Shown here: piece after piece, positions 44,260-52,710 of the stretch
How positions within the stretch are numbered: position 1 is the stretch's first letter
How the letters are laid out: the number at the start of each line of letters is the position of its first letter
Assembly (NCBI GenBank): GCA_030524055.1
Contig: JAUNHH010000007.1
Span: 62,001 to 126,000, forward strand
Source of the DNA: Actinomycetaceae bacterium
GTDB lineage: Bacteria; Actinomycetota; Actinomycetes; Actinomycetales; Actinomycetaceae
Length of the DNA: 64,000 nucleotides
Direction: 5' to 3'
Made by a program: the position numbers and the translations under genes
The notes under the pieces: generated by a model
What the model saw: the letters and a program-made list of their open reading frames with translations, nothing else
Database searches by the model: none
What the model was told of the DNA's origin: nothing

Positions 44260-44879
44260 CAATGGGAAAGGGGGTGCCTACAGATGCTGATACGGGTTCG
44301 ATCAGCGCGATCCATGCCTTCCTTGACCGCGATTCCGTCTCTATGGGCGATGACGTTTTTGACCATCGAGTCTCCTGGGAACTACCAGCGACGGCGACAA
44401 TTGCGGATTTTATTCAGCGTATCTGGAGTCAGCATTTTCTCGCCTCTGTTGTTGGAAACGTCGGCTGGCTAGTGACTGCTCGCGCCTACCCTATTGTTGG
44501 ATCTCAAACTCCGTGGGATGCAGGCGGCAGATCAGAGGGTGACTATATGAGGCTGTGCCAATTGCAGATTCCCTATACCGGATATGCCTACGATTCAGCC
44601 GGTCGACGCACAGATGAGCCCTATAAAGATAAAGATTATTGGCCATTCCCCCGAGCAATTCTGGCACCGCCCTCGGAAATAATGGGGCATTGCATTAGCC
44701 CGCAAACGCCATTGAGTAACATTATTGCTCTTGGCGGTGGGCGCTACCCAGAATATGGGCTTGACATTATGTGTCGCTTTCGAATCTTTCCCATGAGCTC
44801 TCGCGAAACCGCTGATCGTATTTGGGAAGAGTGGGGAAGGGGAGGTGGAGTTCATTTTCCCCTTACAGGGCAATATTGA
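44256..44879 (+). CDS. Unknown protein, fourth gene of the AAA+/TPR operon
   Basis: 207 residues, soluble, no signal peptide or membrane span. Visible features: an acidic N-terminal part, an aromatic-rich centre (QIPYTGYAYDSAGRRTDEPYK, DYWPFPRAI) and a C-terminal region with CRFRIFPMSSRE. I recognise no domain. The start overlaps the second TPR gene as ATGA. Its 3' end overlaps the convergent azlD-like gene by 17 bases. By position it is either a substrate or a cofactor of the AAA+ machine. Confidence 0.65.
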   Translation: MTMGKGVPTDADTGSISAIHAFLDRDSVSMGDDVFDHRVSWELPATATIADFIQRIWSQHFLASVVGNVGWLVTARAYPIVGSQTPWDAGGRSEGDYMRLCQLQIPYTGYAYDSAGRRTDEPYKDKDYWPFPRAILAPPSEIMGHCISPQTPLSNIIALGGGRYPEYGLDIMCRFRIFPMSSRETADRIWEEWGRGGGVHFPLTGQY

Positions 44880-45195
44880 GCAGAGCAATGTAGCTGCAGG
44901 TACCAATAAGAATGCTCAGAAGCATTTTCCGGCCGCTCCATAAATGAACGCCAATAGTAATCCCGGCAGCAAGGATTGGTGCCCACCACCTCCCGCCTGT
45001 GGACTCCATTTGTGAGTGAAATGTGACCACTGCCAGAATCAGAAGAATACCAGCGGGCATCCACTGACCCATATCGCGAATAAAACGGGACTCGCGCAGG
45101 GGCTGTAAGAGAGCAAAAGGTAGAGCCCGAAGTGCAAAGTCAATAACGAAGACAATCGCTAAGATCGCGAGTAAATATCCCAATTCAGGAGTCAT
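44863..45195 (-). CDS. azlD: AzlD-family branched-chain amino acid transport subunit
   Basis: 110 residues with four membrane spans, the normal size for AzlD. Motifs LPFALLQPLRES and AILAAGITIGVHLW fit the family. AzlC and AzlD form a two-component exporter for branched-chain amino acids and analogues. The start overlaps the azlC end by 11 bases. The 3' end overlaps the convergent unknown gene. Confidence 0.85.
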   Translation of the reverse strand: MTPELGYLLAILAIVFVIDFALRALPFALLQPLRESRFIRDMGQWMPAGILLILAVVTFHSQMESTGGRWWAPILAAGITIGVHLWSGRKMLLSILIGTCSYIALLNIAL

Positions 45196-46000
45196 TACTG
45201 CCTCCTGAGATCTGCTGATCTAGCCTGTTGCTATCGGCCTTGCGGAATCGGGCGGCAATATGACGCCCTACTAAAAGAGCAGCAAAAAGAATAAGTGCAC
45301 ATAAAAGCCACTGATCGGGGGCAATCAGCCAGGCTCCCATCAGCGCTAAACCCGCTAATAACACCGAGGGAATATCTGCCACAGAGCGCGCGCTATCAAG
45401 AGCCAAAGTAATAAACATAGCGCACAGGGCAAACTCCAAACCGGGAATAGTGCCAGGTATGAGGGATCCGAATCCAACGCCTGCCAGGCCAGAAAGTACC
45501 CAGGTGAATTGCAGGAGCACCTGCATAGTGAGAATCCGAGCAGAGGTCCATCCGTGAGGCCGTGCCACCGTCAAGGCATAGGCCTCATCAACGAGGGCGT
45601 ACATGGAATAGAGGCGCCAGCCCCGCCCTCGTACCTTGTGAAGCGGAAAAGAAAAGGCATAGAAAAGGTGCCGCGAGTTCACAAAGAACGTGGAAATCGC
45701 GATTGTTGTCAGCGGCGTCCCACTGGCCGCCAAACCCACCATCAGCAACTCCACCGACCCTGAATAGGCCGTTACTGACAGCGCTGGCGCCATCCACCAA
45801 GGCAGCGACGACTGCGCCACCAACAGGCCAAAGGCAAATCCCAACGGAATATAGCCCAGCGCAGCGGGCGCAGTAATCCGCACAGCAGCAAGGATTTCCT
45901 CACGTAGTGGTGGCGGGGCGGATGAGTGCACGCGAGTATTGTCAAACAGGATCCCGCCCTCGTCCGTGGAAGGCCACAGAGTGGACGATGGCTGTAACAA
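45185..46000 (-). CDS. azlC: AzlC-family branched-chain amino acid exporter
   Basis: 271 residues. N-terminal 35 residues are hydrophilic and include TDEGGILFD, coinciding with a motif copy; the AzlC domain begins at REEILAAVRITAPAALGYIPLGFAFG and has seven or eight spans (NSRHLFYAFSFPLHKVRG, YALVDEAYALTVARP are signature loops). Exports branched-chain amino acids together with AzlD. An exact 11-mer lies at 45621-45631 in the conserved cytoplasmic loop. Diverges from the lipoprotein gene at 46097. The ATG at 46000 has no strong ribosome site; the start may be further in. Confidence 0.88.
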   Translation of the reverse strand: MLQPSSTLWPSTDEGGILFDNTRVHSSAPPPLREEILAAVRITAPAALGYIPLGFAFGLLVAQSSLPWWMAPALSVTAYSGSVELLMVGLAASGTPLTTIAISTFFVNSRHLFYAFSFPLHKVRGRGWRLYSMYALVDEAYALTVARPHGWTSARILTMQVLLQFTWVLSGLAGVGFGSLIPGTIPGLEFALCAMFITLALDSARSVADIPSVLLAGLALMGAWLIAPDQWLLCALILFAALLVGRHIAARFRKADSNRLDQQISGGSNDS

Positions 46001-46096
46001 TTTCCCTACTGGTGGATTTCTCTTCCGTGCAGGCGCGTAATGCGACAGACTTTACAGCGTTCAGCAACCGCTGGACTTCACACTAAAGGAGTCGTC

Positions 46097-47146
46097 ATGA
46101 CCACATCACGCCCATCATTGACACGCATTGGCGTTAGCGCCCTCGCAACCGTCGCCATGGTGGTTATGGCGGCCTGTTCGGGTGGTAGCGGCGGGCAAAG
46201 TGGAGCGGGTGCCGGGGGAGAATCCGGCGCAGTTGGCTCGCGAACCCCGGAACAAATCACCGCTTCCGGAGAAATCGTTATTGGTGTTTTCTCCGATAAA
46301 GCTCCCTTTGGCTATGTTGATGCGGACGGAAACTACGCCGGCTACGACATTGAATACGGAAATCGTATTGCCAAAGATCTGGGCGTGAAAGCAAAATACG
46401 TTCCCGTTGATGCCGCAGCGCGCACCGAAGTTCTCGAATCCAGCAAAGTCGATATTGTTCTGGCAAACTTTACTGTCACCGAAGAGCGCGCCGAAAAAGT
46501 CGATTTTGTGAACCCCTATTTCAAGGTCTCCTTGGGGGTTGTGAGCCCTGATAATGCCCTGATTACTGACGTTTCCCAGCTCAAAGGGAAAGAACTGATT
46601 GTCACGAAGGGGACAACTGCGGAAATTTATTTCGAAGCAAATCACCCCGATGTAAAGCTCCAGAAATACGACCAGTACACGGAAGCCTATTCCGCATTAT
46701 TGGATGGCCGCGGAGCCGCATTTTCCACGGACAATACAGAAGTTCTTGCCTGGTCTTTGCAGAATCCAGGATTCACAACGGGTATCGAAGCCCTGGGTGA
46801 AACGGACTATATTGCGGGCGCCGTGAAAAAGGGTAATACGCCGCTGAAAGACTGGCTCAATAATCACCTGGTGACCCTAGGGAAAGAGCAATTTTTCCAC
46901 GCAGCCTATGCCAAGACCCTTGCCCCCGTGTACGGCGATGCCGCAAGCCCCGATGATCTTGTTGTCGAGGGCGGAGTTGACACCAAAGGCGCAGGCGCCG
47001 GGCAATCAGGGGCTGCCCAGTCTGGTGCCGCTGGGCAATCCGGTGTGGCAGGTGCAGCGCAGTCAGGCGCTGGCGGGCAGTCTGGCGCTGCCCAGTCAGG
47101 TGGCCACCGCACAATCAGGGAATTAAACGTTTCCACCATGGGCTAG
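46097..47146 (+). CDS. Polar amino-acid ABC transporter substrate-binding lipoprotein with QSGA-repeat tail
   Basis: 349 residues from ATG 46097 (AAAGGAGTCGTC upstream). Lipoprotein signal with lipobox MAAC; the mature part opens with a Gly/Ser linker, then a family 3 solute-binding domain (GEIVIGVFSDKAPFGYVDADG, YDIEYGNRIAKDLGVKA, DIVLANFTVTEERAEKVDF, LKGKELIVTKGTTAEIYF). The C-terminal 50 residues are tandem QSGA-like units (GQSGAAQSGAAGQSG), absent from standard family members. It should feed the permeases and ATPase encoded next. Likely substrate: glutamate, glutamine or a related amino acid. Confidence 0.9.
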   Translation: MTTSRPSLTRIGVSALATVAMVVMAACSGGSGGQSGAGAGGESGAVGSRTPEQITASGEIVIGVFSDKAPFGYVDADGNYAGYDIEYGNRIAKDLGVKAKYVPVDAAARTEVLESSKVDIVLANFTVTEERAEKVDFVNPYFKVSLGVVSPDNALITDVSQLKGKELIVTKGTTAEIYFEANHPDVKLQKYDQYTEAYSALLDGRGAAFSTDNTEVLAWSLQNPGFTTGIEALGETDYIAGAVKKGNTPLKDWLNNHLVTLGKEQFFHAAYAKTLAPVYGDAASPDDLVVEGGVDTKGAGAGQSGAAQSGAAGQSGVAGAAQSGAGGQSGAAQSGGHRTIRELNVSTMG

Positions 47147-47206
47147 GTGACCTCAGGCCATAGAGAACAGTCCCTCTCACATTCTTTTCTTATGCAGTAC
47201 GCCGCC

Positions 47207-47252
47207 GCTGAACGGTCTGTAGTGCGCGATCCGCAGTTGCGGGCCGTTCAGC
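47207..47252 (+). other. Branched stem-loop between receptor and permease genes
   Basis: GCTGAACGG (47207-47215) pairs with CCGTTCAGC (47244-47252); inside it CCGCA/TGCGG at 47231-47242 makes a small hairpin. In operons of this type such a structure reduces read-through or protects the receptor mRNA, giving more receptor than transporter. The remainder of the 257-bp gap holds an exact 11-mer at 47365. Confidence 0.6.
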
Positions 47253-47403
47253 TTGCCACATATGTGGACATTACTGTGAGAGGACATATGGGGATGATGT
47301 GAGCCGTAACCCGGCGTGACACTATCCCTACGGTGTCTATGGCCTGAAGTCTCCAGGGCCCGTGCCCCGCCCTCGTCTATTGCTAGCAGTAAAGGAGGTC
47401 TCA

Positions 47404-48063
47404 TTGGATCTGGACACTATTGCCGAATACCTCCCCCTCTATACTGAGGCCACTATTTTGACGGTGCGAATAGCGCTGATGGGGATTATTGGCTCATTTA
47501 TTGTGGGTCTGATCTGTGCGGTGATTTCCTATAATCGCATTCCTGTTTTGTCGCACCTCATTGCCGGTTATATTGAGCTTTCTCGGAATACGCCATTGCT
47601 GGTGCAGCTCTTTTTGATTTATTTCGGGCTGCCGCGCCTAGGAATTGTCCTTTCGGGTGAGGTTTCGGCCATTATTGGCCTGACTTTCCTGGGCGGGTCG
47701 TATATGGCTGAAGCCCTGCGCGCAGGTTTAGCCTCTGTGGAAACGATCCAATGGGAGTCCGCGCAATCACTGGGCTTGGGGCCATTCCACACACTACGGT
47801 ATGTAGCCCTGCCTCAAGCCCTTGCCGTGTCGATTCCGCCATTGGCAGCTAATATCATCTTCCTCATTAAAGAAACCTCCGTTGTGTCGGTTGTGGCCGT
47901 TCCCGATTTAGTCAATGTCGCCCGGGATCTGATTGGCATCGAATACAACACGCTAGAAGCATTGGTGCTGCTAGTTGCCGCTTATCTCGTGATTCTCCTG
48001 CCGATTTCTATTGGTGCCCGCCTTGTTGAAAGGAGGTTGCGTCATGCAGGATTCGGGGATTGA
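47404..48063 (+). CDS. Amino-acid ABC transporter permease 1
   Basis: 219 residues from a TTG at 47404: AAAGGAGGT stands 7 bases upstream, and the longer frame begins inside a motif copy with no ribosome site. Five spans; HisMQ/GlnP family signature with the EAA loop EALRAGLASVETIQWESAQSLGLGP. It forms a heterodimeric membrane channel with the next gene and couples to the ATPase. The end overlaps permease 2 by 20 bases. Confidence 0.9.
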   Translation: MDLDTIAEYLPLYTEATILTVRIALMGIIGSFIVGLICAVISYNRIPVLSHLIAGYIELSRNTPLLVQLFLIYFGLPRLGIVLSGEVSAIIGLTFLGGSYMAEALRAGLASVETIQWESAQSLGLGPFHTLRYVALPQALAVSIPPLAANIIFLIKETSVVSVVAVPDLVNVARDLIGIEYNTLEALVLLVAAYLVILLPISIGARLVERRLRHAGFGD

Positions 48064-48721
48064 GGTCATTATTGCTGGCCGGAATCTATGGCGCCTTTTA
48101 GAGGGTTTGGGCGTCACCCTTGGTATTTCCTTGGTTGCCGTGGTGGCATCACTTATTCTCGGTATTTTTGTTGGGATCGCTATGGTGTCCCGGTGGGCTG
48201 TGCTGCGGTGGATAATGCAGGCCTATTTAGAGTTTGTCCGCATTATGCCGCAACTGGTCTTACTGTTCCTGGCCTACTTTGGATTAACGCGCCTGACGGG
48301 GATTAATCTGGATGGCATTACCGCCTCTATTTTGGTTTTTACCCTGTGGGGCGCAGCGGAAATGGGTGACCTGGTTCGCGGAGCACTGCAATCTATTCCT
48401 CGCCATCAATATGACAGTGCCCGGGCACTGGGCATGCGCCCACAGCAAGTGATGTCCCAGGTGATTTTGCCGCAAACAGTGCGGCGTCTCCTGCCACCAT
48501 CAGTGAATCTGGTGACCCGCATGATTAAAACGACCTCGCTGGTTGTCCTTATTGGCGTGGTGGAAGTTCTTAAAGTCGGGCAGCAGATTATTGATGCTCA
48601 GCGATTTACCTACCCAACGGCCCCCTTGTGGATTTATCTGACGATTTTCTTCGCCTATTTCCTCTTGTGCTGGCCATTTTCATTACTCGCCCGTCATTTG
48701 GAGTCACGATGGCAGAATTAA
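48044..48721 (+). CDS. Amino-acid ABC transporter permease 2
   Basis: 225 residues from ATG 48044, which has AAAGGAGG 8 bases upstream; the upstream GTG/ATG candidates lack one. Same HisMQ family, with the EAA loop GALQSIPRHQYDSARALGMRP near residue 135. Five spans. Partner of permease 1, overlapping its end. The ATPase gene begins 14 bases after the stop. Confidence 0.9.
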   Translation: MQDSGIEVIIAGRNLWRLLEGLGVTLGISLVAVVASLILGIFVGIAMVSRWAVLRWIMQAYLEFVRIMPQLVLLFLAYFGLTRLTGINLDGITASILVFTLWGAAEMGDLVRGALQSIPRHQYDSARALGMRPQQVMSQVILPQTVRRLLPPSVNLVTRMIKTTSLVVLIGVVEVLKVGQQIIDAQRFTYPTAPLWIYLTIFFAYFLLCWPFSLLARHLESRWQN

Positions 48722-48735
48722 AAGAGGATCCCTCT

Positions 48736-49524
48736 ATGTCTGATGAAGAAACGGCACTTCCAGCCTCGCAACTCACATTATCGAATGTGCACAAAACCTA
48801 CCCCGGTGGGCATCATGCATTAGATGGTGTCGATCTGAATGTTGCCCGCGGTGAAGTGGTGGTGATTATTGGTCCGTCTGGCTGCGGCAAATCCACACTT
48901 TTACGGACCATTAATGGCCTGGAACGCATTGACGATGGGGATATTACTTTAGATGGGGAATCCCTTTTGTCTCCTGCTATTCGGTGGCACGATATTCGCC
49001 AACGCATCGGAATGGTTTTCCAGTCCTATGAACTTTTCCCGCATTTAGATGTGCTAGCCAATGTGACGCTGGCGCCCCGAAAAGTACAAGGCATTTCCCG
49101 GGAAGAAGCCGAAAAGCGCGCACAAGCCCTGCTGGAAAGAGTCGGCTTAGGTGATCGTGCCCATGCTTATCCGCGCCAGTTATCCGGCGGACAAAAACAG
49201 CGCGTCGCTATTGTGCGCGCGTTAGTAATGAAGCCCGAAGTGCTTCTTCTTGACGAGGTTACGGCCTCGTTAGATCCGGAAATGGTGCGGGAAGTCCTTG
49301 ACGTCGTGGTGGAATTAGCGCGTGAAGGAATGACCATGCTGATTGTCACCCACGAAATGGCTTTTGCGCGGGCAATAGCTGACCGAATTGTCTTTATGGA
49401 TCACGGGAAAATCGTGGAATCAGCGCCGCCAGAAGAATTCTTTACCGCTCCACGCAGCGAACGCGCCCACCAATTCCTCGATATTTTCCGTTTCGAGGAC
49501 GCGCACGAAGAAAGTGGTCACTAA
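48736..49524 (+). CDS. Amino-acid ABC transporter ATP-binding protein
   Basis: 262 residues from ATG 48736 (AAAGAGGA upstream; ATG 48709 lies inside the permease end). Standard GlnQ/HisP-type ATPase: Walker A GPSGCGKST near 48, Q-loop VFQSYELFPH, signature LSGGQKQR, Walker B VLLLDEVTASLDP (an E-V-T variant of DEPTS), switch His in VTHEMAFA. It energises the transporter. A motif-pair stem-loop follows its stop and probably ends the operon. Confidence 0.94.
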   Translation: MSDEETALPASQLTLSNVHKTYPGGHHALDGVDLNVARGEVVVIIGPSGCGKSTLLRTINGLERIDDGDITLDGESLLSPAIRWHDIRQRIGMVFQSYELFPHLDVLANVTLAPRKVQGISREEAEKRAQALLERVGLGDRAHAYPRQLSGGQKQRVAIVRALVMKPEVLLLDEVTASLDPEMVREVLDVVVELAREGMTMLIVTHEMAFARAIADRIVFMDHGKIVESAPPEEFFTAPRSERAHQFLDIFRFEDAHEESGH

Positions 49525-49540
49525 AGCCGGCAGTATTCAT

Positions 49541-49587
49541 TGACGAGGGCGGGGCTGCGGCTGACTATTGCGCACCCCGCCCTCGTC
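49541..49587. terminator. Bidirectional stem-loop from an inverted pair of the dispersed 11-mer
   Basis: GACGAGGGCGGGG (49542-49554) and CCCCGCCCTCGTC (49575-49587) flank a 20-base loop between the convergent transporter and RNase HI genes. Confidence 0.78.
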
Positions 49588-49621
49588 TATGAGCGCCTAA
49601 ACAACCCTCAATCCACGTAAC

Positions 49622-51037
49622 CTACTGCCGGACCAGGGTGGACTGGTGGTGGATGACCTGCATTGCGCCGCTGCCCGTCAGCCAAATCGTGGTCTCGACC
49701 GAGGCGCCGCCTTCCCATGTCAACAGGTGGCGGACCAGCCAGGTTCCAGCGCCCAACGCATTCGCTTCAATCCCCGCAATCTGCGGATTCGGCGGAACCG
49801 GCCCCAGCAAAGAGGAGCGGACCTGCCCATTTGGCCAAATCCGACGGCACCCCGGCGCGGTTAACGCCTGCAATGTGCCCTCTTCGCGAGCAGCCCACGC
49901 CTCAATCAACGCCTCCTGCGCGCCAATCATGTCAGCCTCAGTAATGGCAGGCTCTGCAGGCGCGGCGCCATTTTTCGCTCGAGTTTTCCGCGATCTCCTT
50001 GAAGGCAGCGGTGTCGCTGCCGCAGAGTCAGTACCGGTGGCCTCGCTGTCATCGTCCGTGGGGGTGCTTGGCGGGGCATCGGCGTCCCCATCCTGTAGAT
50101 CCGCCACACTGACGAAGGCCGGGCCAGGCTCGCCTTCGCTGTCATCGGTGCTGCCATAATCAGCCTCAACGGCAGCAGCCTTAACGGCGCCCCGATCAAT
50201 GTCCTCACTGCTGTCGCCAATGTCGCTCAACTCATCGACGTCGCCATTAACAATTGCCAGCGCAGGCGTGTAGTTGCCGGGCTCCTCGGCCTCGTCCATG
50301 GCACTACCGTGAGCGACAGGCGCGTCAAGAGCAAACTCTTCTGGCAGATTCTCCTCATCTAACAACAGGCTGTCGCCAAAGTCGGCCCCGCCCTCGTCAT
50401 GCATGAGATAACTGCCAAATGGCTCAAGGGGGACATCCCCCCAATCGGTGGGCTCACCATCCAACTGCGGATCGCCGCCAGGGATAGGTGCCAACGTTGT
50501 CCCGTAGATGGGCAGGCCATCGCCAACACCGCCCGAACTTGGCGCCCCTGCCACGTCCGACGCCTCCACACCAAACCCGGGCCCAGACGGGATTGTGCGC
50601 CCATCGCGATAGGCCTCAGCGGCGCTGCGCGCGTGAGTGTCTGCGAGCTCATTCAAATAGTCGCCAGCATGGCCTTTTACCCACTCGAAAGTGACATTCC
50701 GGCCCTGCATTGCCGCATCCAAATCCTGGATGAGTTCGAGGTTCTTAATGGGCTGATTATCGGCTTTGCGCCACCCGCGGTGCTTCCAACTATGCCGCCA
50801 CTTGGTGAGCACATTAATCGCGTATTGCGAATCGGCGAGAATGTGCAGTTCTTCGTCAGCTAACCCGGCGGCAACAGTGGCGCGCAGGAGCTCTAAAACG
50901 GCGGTAAGTTCGCCAATATTATTCGTCGCATGGGCCCAGCCGCCGGCTGCCCAGCAATCGTCGGACACAACCCATGCCCATCCCGCTGGTCCTGGGTTGC
51001 CGAGGGCAGACCCATCCACTGCTGCTGTAATCGTCAT
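49622..51037 (-). CDS. rnhA: Ribonuclease HI with long linker and C-terminal extra domain
   Basis: 471 residues. Residues 1-150 form RNase HI, with the carboxylates D8, E43 (NNIGELTAV), D69 (ILADSQYAI) and D133 (NELADTHA) all present, and the basic handle region KWRHSWKHRGWRK. It removes RNA from RNA/DNA hybrids. Residues 155-360 are acidic and Gly/Ser/Pro-rich, with an exact 11-mer where it reads HDEGGADFG. Residues 365-471 form a small alpha/beta domain resembling DUF4440/SnoaL (QEALIEAWAAREEGTLQALTA, WLVRHLLTWEGGASVETTIWL). This arrangement is found in some Actinomyces-group proteins; the C-terminal role is unknown. Confidence 0.88.
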   Translation of the reverse strand: MTITAAVDGSALGNPGPAGWAWVVSDDCWAAGGWAHATNNIGELTAVLELLRATVAAGLADEELHILADSQYAINVLTKWRHSWKHRGWRKADNQPIKNLELIQDLDAAMQGRNVTFEWVKGHAGDYLNELADTHARSAAEAYRDGRTIPSGPGFGVEASDVAGAPSSGGVGDGLPIYGTTLAPIPGGDPQLDGEPTDWGDVPLEPFGSYLMHDEGGADFGDSLLLDEENLPEEFALDAPVAHGSAMDEAEEPGNYTPALAIVNGDVDELSDIGDSSEDIDRGAVKAAAVEADYGSTDDSEGEPGPAFVSVADLQDGDADAPPSTPTDDDSEATGTDSAAATPLPSRRSRKTRAKNGAAPAEPAITEADMIGAQEALIEAWAAREEGTLQALTAPGCRRIWPNGQVRSSLLGPVPPNPQIAGIEANALGAGTWLVRHLLTWEGGASVETTIWLTGSGAMQVIHHQSTLVRQ

Positions 51038-51252
51038 AGTGACAGCCTACGCGGGGGTGGCGAGGAGCGGGGGATGTTGCCTTTCAGGCGTGTGATTGAC
51101 GAGGCCGGGGCACGGCTTTTGACCTGGGGAAAGAGTGCCGCCTCATCCATGTGAATGCGCCAGCCTCTGTGAAGGGGGGTGTTTTCTGTGCCGGACTTTT
51201 ATTCTGACTGGCTCTTGTGCCAGATATGGCCTGCAGGGCTTGGGGTGGGCGA

Positions 51253-51322
51253 CACCGGACGGGCAATGGGCGACATTTTGACCCGAAATTCGCACTTTTT
51301 GTCGCCCTCTGCCCGTTTGGTG
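51253..51322. repeat. 70-bp palindrome, copy 1
   Basis: Outer arms CACCGGACGGGCAATGG and CTCTGCCCGTTTGGTG with TGTCGCC/GGGCGACA inside give a 23-bp imperfect stem; the central loop (GACCCGAAATTCGCAC) is unpaired. Copy 2 at 56069-56138 has the same loop and compensating changes in the arms. Confidence 0.9.
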
Positions 51323-51354
51323 CACGCGGCTCGACAATCAGGCCCGGTTGTCGG

Positions 51355-51685
51355 TGACAAAGCGCCGCGAAGATGCCTGTTGGCTGGCCTTAGCTGCGTC
51401 GTGGCCGCGGGTTGTCAGATGGAGGCATCTAACGGCAAAAACTGACGTGTGAATATTGGTGCGGCCGATTGCTGTGCGGTGATAAACCACCGCGAGGATG
51501 CAATTTTCGGGCTGCGTTTGCGTTGTGGCCGCGGGTTGTCAGCGGGAGCTGTTCTGGGTGCCGGAGGTGATCTGGGGAAACGGGTCAGGTGTTTATGCGC
51601 GCAGTGACAAAGCGCCGCGGCGACGTCTTTACAGGGGCCGCACCCACGTCTTGGCAGCGGTTTGTTTTGCCGTGGCGGTTTGTCA
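51355..51685. repeat. Array of three palindromes at 125-bp period (array C)
   Basis: Palindromes at 51355-51417, 51480-51541 and 51604-51685 begin TGACAAAGCGCCGCG or TGATAAACCACCGCG and end GCGGGTTGTCA or GCGGTTTGTCA. Starts are 125 and 124 bp apart, as in array A. Boxes GACGTGTGAATA (51444) and GATCTGGGGAAA (51569) lie 27-28 bp after the first and second palindromes. The third copy has a right arm duplicated by 18 bp (GCGGTTTGT at 51657 and 51675). Confidence 0.9.
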
Positions 51686-51801
51686 TCTGGGGGCGCCTCA
51701 CAGCAAAAGCTCAGTCACACATAGAGGCAGGCTAAAGGCGGGGCCGTGTCTGAAAAACCCGGCCCCGCCCTCGCACCAACGTTACGGCAGCAACTCCCGC
51801 C

Positions 51802-52455
51802 TCACATCTTGGAGGGATGATCAAAGCGCGACACGAGGCCGTCTTCAGCTGCACGCCGGAACAGGTCCACGCGGGACTCAGCCGGACGCCCAACCTGACG
51901 GTACTTATCGCGAATACGCGCAATATAGGTATTCACCGTATTACGCGAAATGCCCAGGGCACGGGCTACAGCATCGGAAGCACCGCCAGCAGCGTAAGCC
52001 GCCAGAACCTGAGCCTCCAGGCCTGACAGGTGCGATGACACAAAGTCATCATCAGCATCCAAAGCCGCCGCCCAGTCCAGGCCGGGGCGGGTCCGCCCCT
52101 CGGCGGCTTCCTGAACGGCCTCAACCAATTCATTAGAGGGCGCCGACTTGCGGACAATCGACAAGGCGCCTGCAGCAATGGCTTCACGCACCAGGAAAGG
52201 GTCATCTGCCGAGGTATAGACAACAACAGGAACGCCGTGCTGAGCCAGAGTGGCAATATTTTGGCGCGGGGTCGAACCATCTGCCAGGCGTAGATCAAGA
52301 ACAGCGATCTCGCCAGGAGCAAAGGTGGGGTGTGAAAGATCAGAGAGCCAACGGACGGTGGCATCGACCCCTTGGGTCATAAAGGCGTGTTTCACGCCAA
52401 GGCCAACGATTTCGTGGTCATCGATCACGACGATCGGGTGGGGTGTGGTCTCCAT
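51802..52455 (-). CDS. LuxR/NarL-type response regulator
   Basis: 217 residues. Receiver domain at 5-125 with the phospho-acceptor D54 in AVLDLRLADG and the acidic pair D12/D13 (VVIDDHEIVG); the switch Thr/Ser and Lys are visible (VVYTSAD, IVRKSAP). C-terminal LuxR HTH at 145-205 (VLAAYAAGGASDAVARALGISRNTVNTYIARIRDKYRQVGR). It is downstream of, and on the same strand as, the giant sensor kinase (255-bp gap), so the two form a two-component pair. Target genes unknown. Confidence 0.92.
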   Translation of the reverse strand: METTPHPIVVIDDHEIVGLGVKHAFMTQGVDATVRWLSDLSHPTFAPGEIAVLDLRLADGSTPRQNIATLAQHGVPVVVYTSADDPFLVREAIAAGALSIVRKSAPSNELVEAVQEAAEGRTRPGLDWAAALDADDDFVSSHLSGLEAQVLAAYAAGGASDAVARALGISRNTVNTYIARIRDKYRQVGRPAESRVDLFRRAAEDGLVSRFDHPSKM

Positions 52456-52710
52456 GGAGTCCTCATGCGCTGCTCGTAGGTACGGGATGGCAACCGGCTC
52501 ACAGAAGGGCGCGATCTGCGTTTCTGTCAGGCCCGATATAGTGACATCCTAGGTCAGAAGGTCCTACAAGTGTCCACATGACCCACTCAATCGTCGGGAT
52601 TCGGGTGGGCGTTTCCTATCTCAGCCTCTTCACTGCAAGTGAACTTAGAGTCATTTTGATTCACTTCAAGGGTGTTGGTGGCCGCTGAGATTGTCGATCG
52701 GGTGTGGTGA

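Larger units (their letters stand above)
51038..51801. other. 764-bp gene-free repeat region
   Basis: The longest stretch without a gene. In order: a one-mismatch motif (51101), the 70-bp palindrome (51253-51322), the array of 62-bp palindromes (51355-51685) and an exact 11-mer (51763) next to the response-regulator stop. Open frames across it are short and interrupted. No promoter is evident beyond the one for rnhA at the left edge. Confidence 0.7.
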
